Notes under the pieces: model-generated
Database searches by the model: none
What the model was told of the DNA's origin: nothing
What the model saw: only the letters and a program-made list of their open reading frames with translations
Position numbers and translations under genes: made by a program
In this document: positions 1-8,609 of the stretch, one piece after another
Layout of the letters: each line of letters begins with the position of its first letter
Numbering within the stretch: position 1 is the first letter of the stretch
Origin: Candidatus Zipacnadia bacterium
GTDB lineage: Bacteria; Armatimonadota; Zipacnadia; Zipacnadales; UBA5352
DNA: 64,000 nt
Assembly: GCA_029821735.1 (NCBI GenBank)
Contig: JALGSU010000001.1
Coordinates: forward strand, 248,001 to 312,000
Direction of reading: 5' to 3'

Positions 1-1185
1 GGCGAACTGGATCAGCTGCCCGCCACTGATCTGATGGTCGTCAGCCCCGGTGTGCCGCCAGACCACGCCGCAATACTGGCCGCAGAGGACGCGGGCATCG
101 AAGTCATCGGTACCATGGAACTCGCGTGGCGGCTGTGCCCCGCGCCGATCATCGCGATCACTGGCACCAACGGCAAAGGCACTTGCTGCCGCTTGCTGGC
201 CGGGATGCTCGAGCGTGGCGGGGTAGCGCACATTCTCGCCGGGAACATCGGCAACCCGCTGGCGGCTGAACTGCACAGGGCGTCGGCGTCTCAGCTCGCG
301 GTGGTGGAGATAAGCAGCTTCCAGCTTCTGCGCACCGTCGATTTCCGCCCGCGCGTTGCTGCGATGCTGAACATCACGCCCGACCATCTCGACTGGCACC
401 CGGACTTCCGCCACTACGTCCGGTCCAAGGCTCGGGTGTTCAGGAACCAGCTCGCTGACGACGTGGCCCTGGTCAATCTGGACGATCATCTGGCGCGCTA
501 CATCGCCGAGGGTGCGGCGTCGCGCGCGCTGACTATCGCCGCCGAGCCCTCGTCCGCGAATGCACGCGTTGAGGGCCCCGATCTGATCGTGGACATTGAT
601 GGCGCGTCGCGGCGAGTGTGCGGCGTGGACGATTTCCCCATACCGGGGCGGCACTACCTGACCGGCATTCTGGTCGCCGCCACCTGCGCGACGATGGCCG
701 GCGTTGAGCCCGACGCAATAGCCGCGGCGGTCCGGGCCTATCAGCCGCCGCTGCACCACATGCAGTTGGCGGCCGAGGTTGGCGGCGTCGCTTACTACAA
801 TGACTCGAAGGCTACAAACCCGGCGGCGGCCATGGCTGACCTGTCGGGCATGGACCGACCCTATGTCGCGATCGTTGGCGGCAAGGACAAAGGTGCCGGT
901 TTCGCCGCGCTTGGCCGACTTCTGGCTCGCGAGTCGCGTGAAGTTGTGCTCATCGGCGAGGCCGCGGACCGTATCGCGTCGGCAATGGGGCCGGCCGCAA
1001 CGCCTGAACGGGCAGCGACGTTGGAGGACGCCGTGCGCCGGGCCGCCGAGATGGCCGAGCCCGGCGATGCGGTAATCATGGCGCCGGCCTGCTCGAGTTT
1101 CGACATGTTCCGCGACTATGAACAGCGCGGAGAGGTCTTTATGCGCGTCGCTCGGGAACTGGCGCAAGCCGGCTTCGGGCGATGA
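1..1185 (+). CDS. murD: UDP-N-acetylmuramoylalanine--D-glutamate ligase, 5' truncated
   Basis: This is the cytoplasmic ligase that adds D-glutamate to UDP-MurNAc-L-alanine in peptidoglycan synthesis. The frame is open from base 1, so the N-terminal Rossmann part is cut by the window edge; the first in-frame ATG at 34 is internal. Visible Mur-ligase marks are the ATP-binding GTNGKGT near 160-180, GNIGNPL, EISSFQL, NITPDHLDWH, NDSKATNP, the GGKDKG loop and the C-terminal PACSSFDMF-x-YEQRG-x-F typical of MurD. The P-loop reads GTNGKGT where MurD usually has a Ser or Thr before the last Thr. It heads a division cluster; ftsW begins 22 bp downstream. Confidence 0.95.
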   Translation, partial: GELDQLPATDLMVVSPGVPPDHAAILAAEDAGIEVIGTMELAWRLCPAPIIAITGTNGKGTCCRLLAGMLERGGVAHILAGNIGNPLAAELHRASASQLAVVEISSFQLLRTVDFRPRVAAMLNITPDHLDWHPDFRHYVRSKARVFRNQLADDVALVNLDDHLARYIAEGAASRALTIAAEPSSANARVEGPDLIVDIDGASRRVCGVDDFPIPGRHYLTGILVAATCATMAGVEPDAIAAAVRAYQPPLHHMQLAAEVGGVAYYNDSKATNPAAAMADLSGMDRPYVAIVGGKDKGAGFAALGRLLARESREVVLIGEAADRIASAMGPAATPERAATLEDAVRRAAEMAEPGDAVIMAPACSSFDMFRDYEQRGEVFMRVARELAQAGFGR

Positions 1186-1207
1186 CCGCGATCGACGGGA
1201 GACGCTG

Positions 1208-2368
1208 ATGGCAGTGGCAGTCAAGCAGCGCCAGCAATCTGACCAGCCTGTTCCGGCGGACCGCAAGTTCGCGCTCCTGATCTGGGGGCTGATGGTTGCC
1301 GGCGTGGCTTTCGTCTATTCGGCGAGCTACCCGCGTTCGGGTCGGCCCACTGGTGAGGGCGTTGCCGGCAATCCGGCTGAGCTGCTCTTCGGTCGGCTCG
1401 AGCACACCGTCGTGGCGCTCGCGGTCATGATCTGGATCGCAGCCGCCCGCCCTGACAGGATCCGCCGGGCCGCTCCATGGGCACTGCTTATCAGTATCGC
1501 CCTCATGTGCATGACCTTCATCCCGCAGGTGGGCGTGCAGCGCAACAGCTCGTGCCGCTGGCTGGACCTGCCCTTGCTCCCGGAGTTCCAACCGTCCGAG
1601 CTTGCCAAGGTTGCTTTCATCGCCTTCATCGCCGCTGCCCTGGCCCGCAAAGACGAGGGCGACGAGAAGCCCTTCAAAGCCTGGCGCACTGTCATCTGGG
1701 GCACCCTCATCATGGTCGCGCTGCTCATGGCCCAGAGGGACCAGGGCATGGCAACTATCTTCGTAATCATCTCGCTGGCCATGGCGTGGCTGGCCGGAGC
1801 GAATCGGCGGTGGTTAGCCGGGATCTCCGCGACCTTGTTCACAGTGGGTCTGGCGTGGGCTTACCATGAGCCGTACCGGTGGCAGCGCATCACAGCCTTC
1901 CTCAACCCCGAGGGAGACATGGACAATACGTCCTACCAGATAATCCGTATGCTCATTTCGGTGGCGCGTGGCGGGGTGCGCGGACAGGGCCTCGGCCTCA
2001 GTCCAGACAAATGGAACTCGCTCTCATGGCCCTTCACCGATAGCATCTTCTCAGTCATCGGCGGCGAGTTGGGGCTGTTCGGCGGGCTGGTTCTGCTCGC
2101 GGCGATATGGTATCTGGTCCGCCGAGGCATTGACATAGCGCGGCGCTCACAGTCCACCTATGGCTGGTATCTTGCTTCTGGTGCCGCAGTGGCTCTTGGC
2201 ATTCAGGCCATCCTGCACATCGCGGTCAACACCTCGCTCGTCCCCTGCACTGGCCTTACACTGCCTTTCATCTCATACGGGGGCTCTAGTCTCGTTTCGG
2301 CAGCGATGCTGGCCGGCATGATTCTCTCGGTGTCGCGCTTCACCCGCCCGGAAGCGAGGCGTGAGTAA
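1208..2368 (+). CDS. ftsW: FtsW/RodA/SpoVE-type lipid II polymerase
   Basis: This is a SEDS-family multipass membrane glycosyltransferase that polymerises lipid II at the septum with a class B PBP. The 386-residue protein has about ten hydrophobic segments, the QPSELAK motif near residue 130 and the family C-terminal block LPFISYGGSSLV. I chose ATG 1208 because GGGAG lies at 1197-1201; an upstream in-frame ATG at 1118 would overlap murD and adds a non-membrane stretch. The stop overlaps the murG start (TAATG). Its place between murD and murG favours FtsW over RodA. Confidence 0.92.
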   Translation: MAVAVKQRQQSDQPVPADRKFALLIWGLMVAGVAFVYSASYPRSGRPTGEGVAGNPAELLFGRLEHTVVALAVMIWIAAARPDRIRRAAPWALLISIALMCMTFIPQVGVQRNSSCRWLDLPLLPEFQPSELAKVAFIAFIAAALARKDEGDEKPFKAWRTVIWGTLIMVALLMAQRDQGMATIFVIISLAMAWLAGANRRWLAGISATLFTVGLAWAYHEPYRWQRITAFLNPEGDMDNTSYQIIRMLISVARGGVRGQGLGLSPDKWNSLSWPFTDSIFSVIGGELGLFGGLVLLAAIWYLVRRGIDIARRSQSTYGWYLASGAAVALGIQAILHIAVNTSLVPCTGLTLPFISYGGSSLVSAAMLAGMILSVSRFTRPEARRE

Positions 2369-3504
2369 TGGCCGAGCGCGTGCTGATGGCGGGTGGCGGG
2401 ACGGCGGGACACCTCTTTCCTTGCCTCGCTGTTGCCGAGGAACTTGCTGAACTGGTGCCGAACGTCGAGGTCAGTTACGTGGGCGCGGTCGGGCGGATAG
2501 ACGCGGGCATTCTCGCCGACCGTCAACTGCCCCACGACTTGATCCCGGCTCTCCCGCTGCCGTATCGCATGTCCCCCGAAGCTATCGCGGGCTTCCGTGC
2601 CCTGGTGCAGTCCACCGGGCTCGCCCGACGAATCATCTCCCGTCTGAAGCCCGACGTGGTCTTCAGCACCGGCGGCTTCGTCGGTGCTCCGGTGGTGCTG
2701 GCCGCGCGCCTCGCCCGGGTGCCCGCGGTCCTGCACGTCTCGGACGTGTTACCGGATCGCAGCAACCGGATGCTGGCCCGCTGGGCGGCTGCCATCACTG
2801 TGAATTCGCCCGCCGCTGCTGAGCGGCTGGAGCGCGATGTCATCGTCACCGGTCACCCGATCCGCCGCGAAGTCGCCTGGGCTGAGCGCGAGGCATCGCG
2901 GACGGAGCTGGGCGTCGCGCCCGACCAGCCGTTGATCGCTGTCACGGGTGGCAGCCAGGGCGCGCGGACACTCAACTACGCGGTGCTCGAAGCGCTGCCC
3001 GAATTGCTGGGCGAACTCGGCGCGCGGGTCGTGCACCTGTCCGGGCAACTAGACTACGATGACCTCAAACACAAATCCCAAGAGCGCGTTGGCGAGCACG
3101 AGGGCTACACGCTCATCGACCACACGCCGAACCTCGGGACGCTGATGGCTGCGGCCGACCTGGTGATCACGCGCGCTGGCGCGGCCAGCCTGGCCGAGAG
3201 TTGCCTGCACGGTGCCCCGATGATAGTCGTGCCCTATCCGCATGCCGGTGGGCACCAGCGCTTGAACGCCGAGCCGCTTGAGGAGTCAGGCGCGGCGGTA
3301 CTCGTTGATGACGCCGACTTCACTGGTGAGCGCCTGCTTGAGTTGGCGCGCGAGCTGCTCGGCGACCCCGAGCGCCTGGCTGCCATGGCACGAGCGGCCG
3401 CTGAGGCGGGCAACCCGCAGGCCGCTTCTGAGGTCGCTGCGGTGCTGGCGCGCGTCGCCGGATTCGCGGCTTGCCCCGAGGGCGCGGAAGAGGTAGAATC
3501 CTGA
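2368..3504 (+). CDS. murG: UDP-GlcNAc--lipid I N-acetylglucosaminyltransferase
   Basis: This peripheral inner-membrane GT-B enzyme converts lipid I to lipid II. The 378-residue protein has the N-terminal GGGTAGHLFP loop, STGGFVGAPVVLA, TGHPIRREV, the donor-site TGGSQGAR and ITRAGAASLAES, and a PYPHAGGHQRLNA block. Two signatures depart from the usual form. The H-E-Q-N of the acceptor side reads H-V-S-D, and the usual DDHQ reads GGHQ. The sugar-nucleotide Glu in LAES is kept. The start overlaps the ftsW stop by one base, so translation is probably coupled. Confidence 0.92.
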   Translation: MAERVLMAGGGTAGHLFPCLAVAEELAELVPNVEVSYVGAVGRIDAGILADRQLPHDLIPALPLPYRMSPEAIAGFRALVQSTGLARRIISRLKPDVVFSTGGFVGAPVVLAARLARVPAVLHVSDVLPDRSNRMLARWAAAITVNSPAAAERLERDVIVTGHPIRREVAWAEREASRTELGVAPDQPLIAVTGGSQGARTLNYAVLEALPELLGELGARVVHLSGQLDYDDLKHKSQERVGEHEGYTLIDHTPNLGTLMAAADLVITRAGAASLAESCLHGAPMIVVPYPHAGGHQRLNAEPLEESGAAVLVDDADFTGERLLELARELLGDPERLAAMARAAAEAGNPQAASEVAAVLARVAGFAACPEGAEEVES

Positions 3505-3553
3505 GACCTTCGCAGGACACTTTTCCCGTCGCATTGATACTGGAGACTACTGC

Positions 3554-4951
3554 ATGGCGTCTGAAGACACGATGGAACTTGACCCGACGAAGTCGTATCA
3601 CCTCATGGGCATTGGCGGCATTGGCATGAGCGGGCTCGCCGGAGTCCTCGCTGAACGCGGCTTTCGCGTGTCCGGTTCGGACAACCGTGACGGGCCCGTG
3701 CTGCAGCGTCTGCGTGACCTCGGCGTGACGACCGTGATAGGGCAGACGCATGACGGTGCCGCTGGCGCAGACGTCGCGGTGCGTTCGACTGCCGTGCGCG
3801 ACACCAACCCGGAGTACATCGGTGCGCGTGAGCGCAACATCCCAGTGTACCATCGCTCTCAGTTGCTGGCCGCCGTCCTTGAGGGCCACCGCAAAGTCGC
3901 GGTAACAGGCACCCATGGGAAGACGACGGCGACCTCGCTCCTGGGGTCGGTGCTCATCACGTGCGGGCGCGACCCGATGGTCATTGTGGGTGGCGACGCT
4001 CCGGACATCAATGGCAACTACCGTCTCGGCTCCGAGGCGCTTGCAGTCTTCGAGGCCTGCGAAAGTGACAACACTTTCCACCGCTATGGGGCCTGTTCGC
4101 AGCTTGTCACCAACGTCGAAGCCGACCATCTTGACGAGCACCACACCTACCAGAACCTGCAGAACTCCTTCCGTCGGTTCATCGGGCTGGTACCGGACGA
4201 CGGCTTCCTTGTCTACTGCGCCGACTCGCCCGATCTGGTCGCGATGGCTGACGAGGCTGCTGGCAAGCGCATCAGCTACGGAGTGGCCCGGGACGCTCAG
4301 GTCACTGCCACCGACGTGCGCGAAGAGCGCTTTGGCGTGACCTTCCATGCGATTCTGGACGGGATCGAGGGCCCGGAGATCAAGCTCTGCGTGCCCGGCC
4401 TGCACAATGTCGCCAACGCGCTCGGCGTGCTGGCGACCGCCCGCGAGTTGGGCGTGGACGTATCCGAAGCTGCTCGGGCGATGGCTGATTTCCATGGCGT
4501 TGGCAGGCGCTTTGAGCGCCTCGGTGAGTTGAGCGGCGCGCTGGTCGTGGACGATTACGCCCATCATCCGACAGAGGTAGCTGCTACACTCACGGCCGCA
4601 CGCGACGGCTTTAATCGGCGCGTGATCGCTATCTTCCAGCCGCACCTGTTCAGCCGCACCCGCGATTTCATGGAGGAGTTCGCGCGCGCGCTCACTGCCG
4701 CCGACGTGGTGATTGTCGCAAGCATATACGCAGCGCGCGAGGAGCCGATCGAGGGCGTCGACGCCGGGCAGATTGCTGAACGGCTGCGCGTCCTCGCGCC
4801 CGACATGCCGGTGCAGTACATGCCCGATCAGGGACAGATCGCGGATCGGGTGCGCGAGATCGCCGGACCCAACGATCTCATTATCACCCTCGGCGCGGGC
4901 GACATCCGCCGCGTTGCCGAGACACTGGCTCGGGGGGGACTGACCGCTTGA
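3554..4951 (+). CDS. murC: UDP-N-acetylmuramate--L-alanine ligase
   Basis: This enzyme adds L-alanine to UDP-MurNAc, the first peptide step of peptidoglycan precursor synthesis in the cytoplasm. The 465-residue protein has normal family length, with the N-terminal GIGGIGMSGLA loop, the ATP site GTHGKTT near residue 120, the EACESDNTF and EADHLDEH segments, the C-terminal DYAHHPTE and QPHLFSRT-x-DF, and the final TLGAGDI. ATG 3554 has GGAGA at 3542-3546. MurB, which normally neighbours murC in many dcw clusters, is not adjacent. Confidence 0.95.
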   Translation: MASEDTMELDPTKSYHLMGIGGIGMSGLAGVLAERGFRVSGSDNRDGPVLQRLRDLGVTTVIGQTHDGAAGADVAVRSTAVRDTNPEYIGARERNIPVYHRSQLLAAVLEGHRKVAVTGTHGKTTATSLLGSVLITCGRDPMVIVGGDAPDINGNYRLGSEALAVFEACESDNTFHRYGACSQLVTNVEADHLDEHHTYQNLQNSFRRFIGLVPDDGFLVYCADSPDLVAMADEAAGKRISYGVARDAQVTATDVREERFGVTFHAILDGIEGPEIKLCVPGLHNVANALGVLATARELGVDVSEAARAMADFHGVGRRFERLGELSGALVVDDYAHHPTEVAATLTAARDGFNRRVIAIFQPHLFSRTRDFMEEFARALTAADVVIVASIYAAREEPIEGVDAGQIAERLRVLAPDMPVQYMPDQGQIADRVREIAGPNDLIITLGAGDIRRVAETLARGGLTA

Positions 4952-4980
4952 CCGCGTACTCACGCACGGAGGGAGAGAGC

Positions 4981-5736
4981 ATGGCCCGACACGTGCCGCC
5001 GCGTGCCGCTCACAGTCGCGCTCGCACAGCGCGTGCGGCTGGCGCACTGTGGGCCGTGCTTCTGTCTGGCCTTGCCGGTCTGCTCCTGGGTGTGGGCAGT
5101 TCTGACTACTGCCTCATCGACGAAGTGCGCGTCTACTGCGCGGATGAAAGTCTGCGCCAGGAGGCGGCCGAGCAGGCCGACGCGCTCTCATACGGCAACA
5201 TCTGGTTTCCGCCCACGCACGACATCGAGCGCTCGATCGGCGGCCTGGCGCGGGCGGCCGGGGTCCGCATCCGCCGCGACCCACCATCGGCGCTCGTTAT
5301 CCACGTGCAGCCCCGAACGCCGGTGGCGGTGATGGAGATCGGCGACCGGCTGATGATGCTGGACGCGGACGGCGTGTGCCTGAACTGGACCGGTCGCGCG
5401 GCCGCCGACATGTCGATACTGCGGATAGCGGATCCTTGGGCGCTCAGCGTTGGGGACATCATGGGCGAGCGTGATGTCGAACTGTTCCGCGAGGTGCGCG
5501 AGGGTCTGCGTCAGGTGGGTATCGAGGGCGGCACGCGCGTGGACATCTCCACAATCCATCGCATCGAAGTATTCACCGCCGACGGTGTTCTCGGCAAGCT
5601 GGGCGATCCCCATCTGCTGAGCCAGAAAGTCGTGTTGTTCGGCAAACTCATAGACAGTCTGCGCTCCTCGCATGAAGAGCCCCTCTACATCGATCTTCGC
5701 GTCCCCTCGCGTCCCACCTATCGGCCGGTCAACTGA
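4981..5736 (+). CDS. ftsQ: FtsQ/DivIB-like cell division protein
   Basis: This is a probable bitopic division protein that stabilises the FtsL/FtsB-FtsW/FtsI complex in the periplasm. The 251-residue protein has a short basic cytoplasmic tail (about 1-25), one membrane segment (AALWAVLLSGLAGLLLGVG region, about 20-40), a POTRA-like region ending in V-x-V-Q-P-R-T-P-V-A near 110 and a beta domain. The match rests on this layout, length and position before ftsA rather than on strong sequence identity. ATG 4981 has a long GGAGGGAGAG upstream (4969-4978); TTG 4948 would overlap murC and is less likely. Confidence 0.8.
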   Translation: MARHVPPRAAHSRARTARAAGALWAVLLSGLAGLLLGVGSSDYCLIDEVRVYCADESLRQEAAEQADALSYGNIWFPPTHDIERSIGGLARAAGVRIRRDPPSALVIHVQPRTPVAVMEIGDRLMMLDADGVCLNWTGRAAADMSILRIADPWALSVGDIMGERDVELFREVREGLRQVGIEGGTRVDISTIHRIEVFTADGVLGKLGDPHLLSQKVVLFGKLIDSLRSSHEEPLYIDLRVPSRPTYRPVN

Positions 5737-5791
5737 CCCCCGCTGAGGGGGGAGGACTCATCACTGCTGTTGGCGAAATGCGACGCTGCTG

Positions 5792-5831
5792 CCGGTGACT
5801 GGATGACGCACGTCTGTCACCGGGGGGAGGG
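5792..5831 (+). promoter_or_regulatory. Inverted repeat abutting the ftsA ribosome site
   Basis: CCGGTGAC (5792-5799) and GTCACCGG (5816-5823) form a perfect 8-bp inverted repeat with a 16-nt loop. The right arm runs into the GGGGGGAGGG ribosome site (5822-5831) of ftsA. In mRNA this could partly hide the site; as DNA it could be an operator. Function is inferred only. Confidence 0.4.
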
Positions 5832-5838
5832 TTGTAAC

Positions 5839-7077
5839 TTGGCCGAGGACGTTTTCGTCGCCGGCATTGATGTCGGCACCACAAAGATATGTACCGTCGT
5901 CGGCCGCCCTCAGGCAGATGGTCGCCTGGAGGTGGTGGGCGTTGGCGTGACCCCGTCTGCGGGCCTCAAGCGCGGCATCATTGTCGACCGTGAAGACGCC
6001 ATAGGCACTATTCGCCAGTCGATCGATCTCGCCCAGGGGATGGCTGAGGTCGAGATTCACAGCGCTTACGTCGGCGTCACGGGCGCGCACATCGCCTCAG
6101 CCAACGTGACCGGCCGCACCAACGTTTCGCCGGGACCGGCCGTCTCCGACACCGACGTGCAGCGGGCGATTCAGAGCGCTCGCGATGCCGTGCCTCTGCC
6201 GCAGGACCGCGAGATTATCCACGAGGTGGTGCGCGAGTTCGCGGTAGACGGCGAGGGTGGCATTATGCGGCCCATTGGCATGAGCGGTCGCCGGCTGGAC
6301 GTCGAACTGCACGCGGTGACGGGCACCGCGACGATCATCGAGAACATCGAGGGCTCTGTCGAGGAGTGCGGCATCAAGGTCGGCAGTCGAGGCCTCGAGC
6401 CCATCGCCACGGGCACCGCCGTCATAACTCAGGCGGAGCGCGAGCTGGGCGTCATCCTGATCGATGTGGGTGGCGGCACCACCGATGTGGCGGTCTTCGT
6501 CGGCGGCGGTATCGCCCACACCTCCGCCATTCCAGTCGGCGGCGACAACGTTACGCGTGACCTGGCCAGGCTGCTTCGCTGCAGCTTTGAGGAAGCCGAG
6601 CAACTCAAGTGCCAGCACGCGCGCGCCCGTCCCGAGAAGGTCGATGAGGACCAGATGATCCAGGTGACCCTCGCGAGTGGCGGCGAGACCGAGGCCGTGC
6701 CCCTGCACCTGGTGGCCTCGATCATAGAACCCCGCCTCGAGGAGATCTTCGCTCTGGTGAAAGCCAACGTGGTGCGCTCGGGCACCTTCACTGACGCCAG
6801 CGCCGGCGTCGTGCTGTCCGGTGGCGGCTCGCAGCTCCCCGACACCACCGACATCGTCTCCGCCGCACTCGATGACCTCCCCGTCCGCGTGGGCTCCCCG
6901 CGCGGCTTGACCGGCCGTGTCGATCTGGTGAGCAGCCCAATCCACGCAACCGGTGTTGGCCTCGCCGTGATGGCCGCCCAGGATGAGTCGTGGGCCGGCG
7001 AGCCGCCCGAGCCCGAGAACGTCGGCCTCGTGGACCGCATCATGCAGTGGTGGGACCGCCTTTTGCCCCGCGTGTGA
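5839..7077 (+). CDS. ftsA: Cell division protein FtsA, actin fold
   Basis: This membrane tether for FtsZ filaments belongs to the actin/Hsp70 ATPase superfamily. The protein opens with the phosphate-1 loop GIDVGTTKICTVV, has the FtsA-type GITVDR-like GIIVDRED, the 1C domain region (VGVTGAHI), the phosphate-2 loop DVGGGTTDVAV near residue 215 and the adenosine motif VVLSGGGSQLP. It ends in an amphipathic helix (DRIMQWWDRLLPRV), the membrane-targeting sequence. I chose TTG 5839 because a GGGGGGAGGG site lies 7 nt upstream and the protein then starts just before the actin fold. ATG 5803 and TTG 5770 are alternatives. ftsZ does not follow. Confidence 0.93.
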   Translation: MAEDVFVAGIDVGTTKICTVVGRPQADGRLEVVGVGVTPSAGLKRGIIVDREDAIGTIRQSIDLAQGMAEVEIHSAYVGVTGAHIASANVTGRTNVSPGPAVSDTDVQRAIQSARDAVPLPQDREIIHEVVREFAVDGEGGIMRPIGMSGRRLDVELHAVTGTATIIENIEGSVEECGIKVGSRGLEPIATGTAVITQAERELGVILIDVGGGTTDVAVFVGGGIAHTSAIPVGGDNVTRDLARLLRCSFEEAEQLKCQHARARPEKVDEDQMIQVTLASGGETEAVPLHLVASIIEPRLEEIFALVKANVVRSGTFTDASAGVVLSGGGSQLPDTTDIVSAALDDLPVRVGSPRGLTGRVDLVSSPIHATGVGLAVMAAQDESWAGEPPEPENVGLVDRIMQWWDRLLPRV

Positions 7078-7105
7078 AGTGCCTCCTCCCATGGCCCTTC
7101 CCGAT

Positions 7106-7133
7106 GAAACTTCTGTCGCAGCTTTTTGTCTAA
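7106..7133 (+). promoter_or_regulatory. Putative ECF/sigma-E-type promoter
   Basis: GAAACTT (7106-7112) and GTCTAA (7128-7133) are separated by 15 nt. This closely resembles the sigma-E class (GGAACTT-N15-GTCTAA type). It lies about 100 bp upstream of the anti-sigma-like gene, where an autoregulated ECF promoter would be expected. The motif was read by eye only. Confidence 0.5.
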
Positions 7134-7229
7134 CCCTAGTGCTTGAGGGAAACATCGCTGCCGCACGCTGAACTACCCCCTCATTGCCGTAGAGATCTAC
7201 TGTGTGGCTGTATGCGTGAGGGCGCTGCG

Positions 7230-8495
7230 ATGATGGATAGACACTGCTCATCCGAGGACATTCAGGCGTATGTAGACGGCGAGCTTGACGGCGTCGGCCT
7301 GCAGGAGTGCGAGGCACATCTGGAGAGGTGCGACGTCTGCGCCCGTCTGGCTGCCCGTCTGCTTCTGCTCAGCCGGTCGCTGGCTGCCACGGGCACCCAG
7401 GCCCCGCCCGCCAATCTCCGCGAGCGAATACTCGAGGCCGTTGCGCGTTCGGGCGGCGTAGAGCCCCTCGAATGCTCCGACGCTCGCGAAATGACCTCCG
7501 CCTACGTTGACGACGAGCTCACCCCGGCCGAGAGTGCTCGGCTTGAGGCCCATCTCTTCTCCTGCAACGAGTGCTACGTCCGATTCCGGCGCACTCGCGA
7601 CCTTGTCGATTCCCTGCGTGTTGTCCATCCAGTGGCCGCTCCGGCAGATATGCACGAGCGAATCCTGGCCGCCGTCGAACGCGTAGACCGTTCCGCGCCC
7701 GTCTTCACATGGCGACGCGTTGCAGCCGCCGCGACTGGCATCGCTGCAGCCGCTGCCATGTGGATGGCAGTCATCGTTCCCGGTCTTCGCAGCGCGCCGG
7801 TACCCATGATCGCAGCCGCGCCCGTGGCCGTGGAAATCGAGGCCCCGGTGGCGGGTCATCAGCCGTCGGAGCAACCTGCAACTGCCGCCGAGGAGCCGGC
7901 CCTGGACGCATCAACGTCTCATGCTGTCGCCGCGGTGCCGGCCGTGCCCCGGACTGGCGAGCGCCCCCGAGCCGTTGAGCGGACGGTCGTTGACGTCCCC
8001 GGTCCGGCCCCCGCCGAGGCCGCTGAAGTCGCCGCTGCGGCCACGCCGCCGGCCCCGTCAGTTGATACGGTGCCTGCAGCCCCGGCGCCACCTGTGACGC
8101 CGGCGACGTCGGTTGTTGCGCCGGTGGAGGAGCCCGTCGTGGCGGCTGCTGCGCCACCTGCGTCGGTCGGCCCTGCGCGCATCGCCGCTGCACCGTCGTC
8201 CGCTGAGCCCGCCGGCGTTGTGAGCGCGCCCGTCACCAGCGTTCCGGTGGCAACGCCGACGCGTACTGTGGCGGCCCCCCTGACTCCGCGTGCTGAGCCT
8301 CCAGTTGCGCGGACGCCCGAACGTGAGACCGTCATCGCGTCGTCGCGGATTTTCGGCCGATCCGAATATCGCAAGCTCGACGTTGGTGAAGAGGCCAGTT
8401 CCACGGCCTCGTATGGTCGCATGGCGGCGGCCATAAACGACCAGGTTGGCACAGGCGAGTGGATCGCTGACTCGGCCGGCATCGATCTGGACTAA
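7230..8495 (+). CDS. Tandem zinc-finger (ZAS) anti-sigma-like membrane protein
   Basis: The 421-residue protein has two ZAS zinc-finger modules, each with an H-X3-C-X2-C core (HLERCDVC near residue 30 and HLFSCNEC near residue 110). In anti-sigma factors this module binds ECF sigma factors. One membrane segment follows (about 160-185, AAAATGIAAAAAMWMAVIV). Then comes a long Ala/Pro/Val-rich, probably unfolded region of roughly 200 residues and a short conserved-looking C-terminus (RIFGRSEYRKLD). So the fingers are cytoplasmic and the low-complexity tail is extracytoplasmic. No sigma-factor gene is adjacent. ATG 7230 follows GTGAGGG (7216-7222); ATG 7212 is possible. Confidence 0.75.
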   Translation: MMDRHCSSEDIQAYVDGELDGVGLQECEAHLERCDVCARLAARLLLLSRSLAATGTQAPPANLRERILEAVARSGGVEPLECSDAREMTSAYVDDELTPAESARLEAHLFSCNECYVRFRRTRDLVDSLRVVHPVAAPADMHERILAAVERVDRSAPVFTWRRVAAAATGIAAAAAMWMAVIVPGLRSAPVPMIAAAPVAVEIEAPVAGHQPSEQPATAAEEPALDASTSHAVAAVPAVPRTGERPRAVERTVVDVPGPAPAEAAEVAAAATPPAPSVDTVPAAPAPPVTPATSVVAPVEEPVVAAAAPPASVGPARIAAAPSSAEPAGVVSAPVTSVPVATPTRTVAAPLTPRAEPPVARTPERETVIASSRIFGRSEYRKLDVGEEASSTASYGRMAAAINDQVGTGEWIADSAGIDLD

Positions 8496-8609
8496 GGCCC
8501 TCGGTCGCCCGGGCTCACCAGACCGTTCGCGCCTACTCCGCGGTCGCGGGGTCGGCGCTTTTGAGTTTCTACAGATCTTCTATGAGGCGGTACAGGCACG
8601 GTGAGAACC

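Noticed and set aside
3320..5047. Open frame of 575 codons antisense to murC
   Set aside because: It spans three real plus-strand genes with clear motifs and has no domain of its own.
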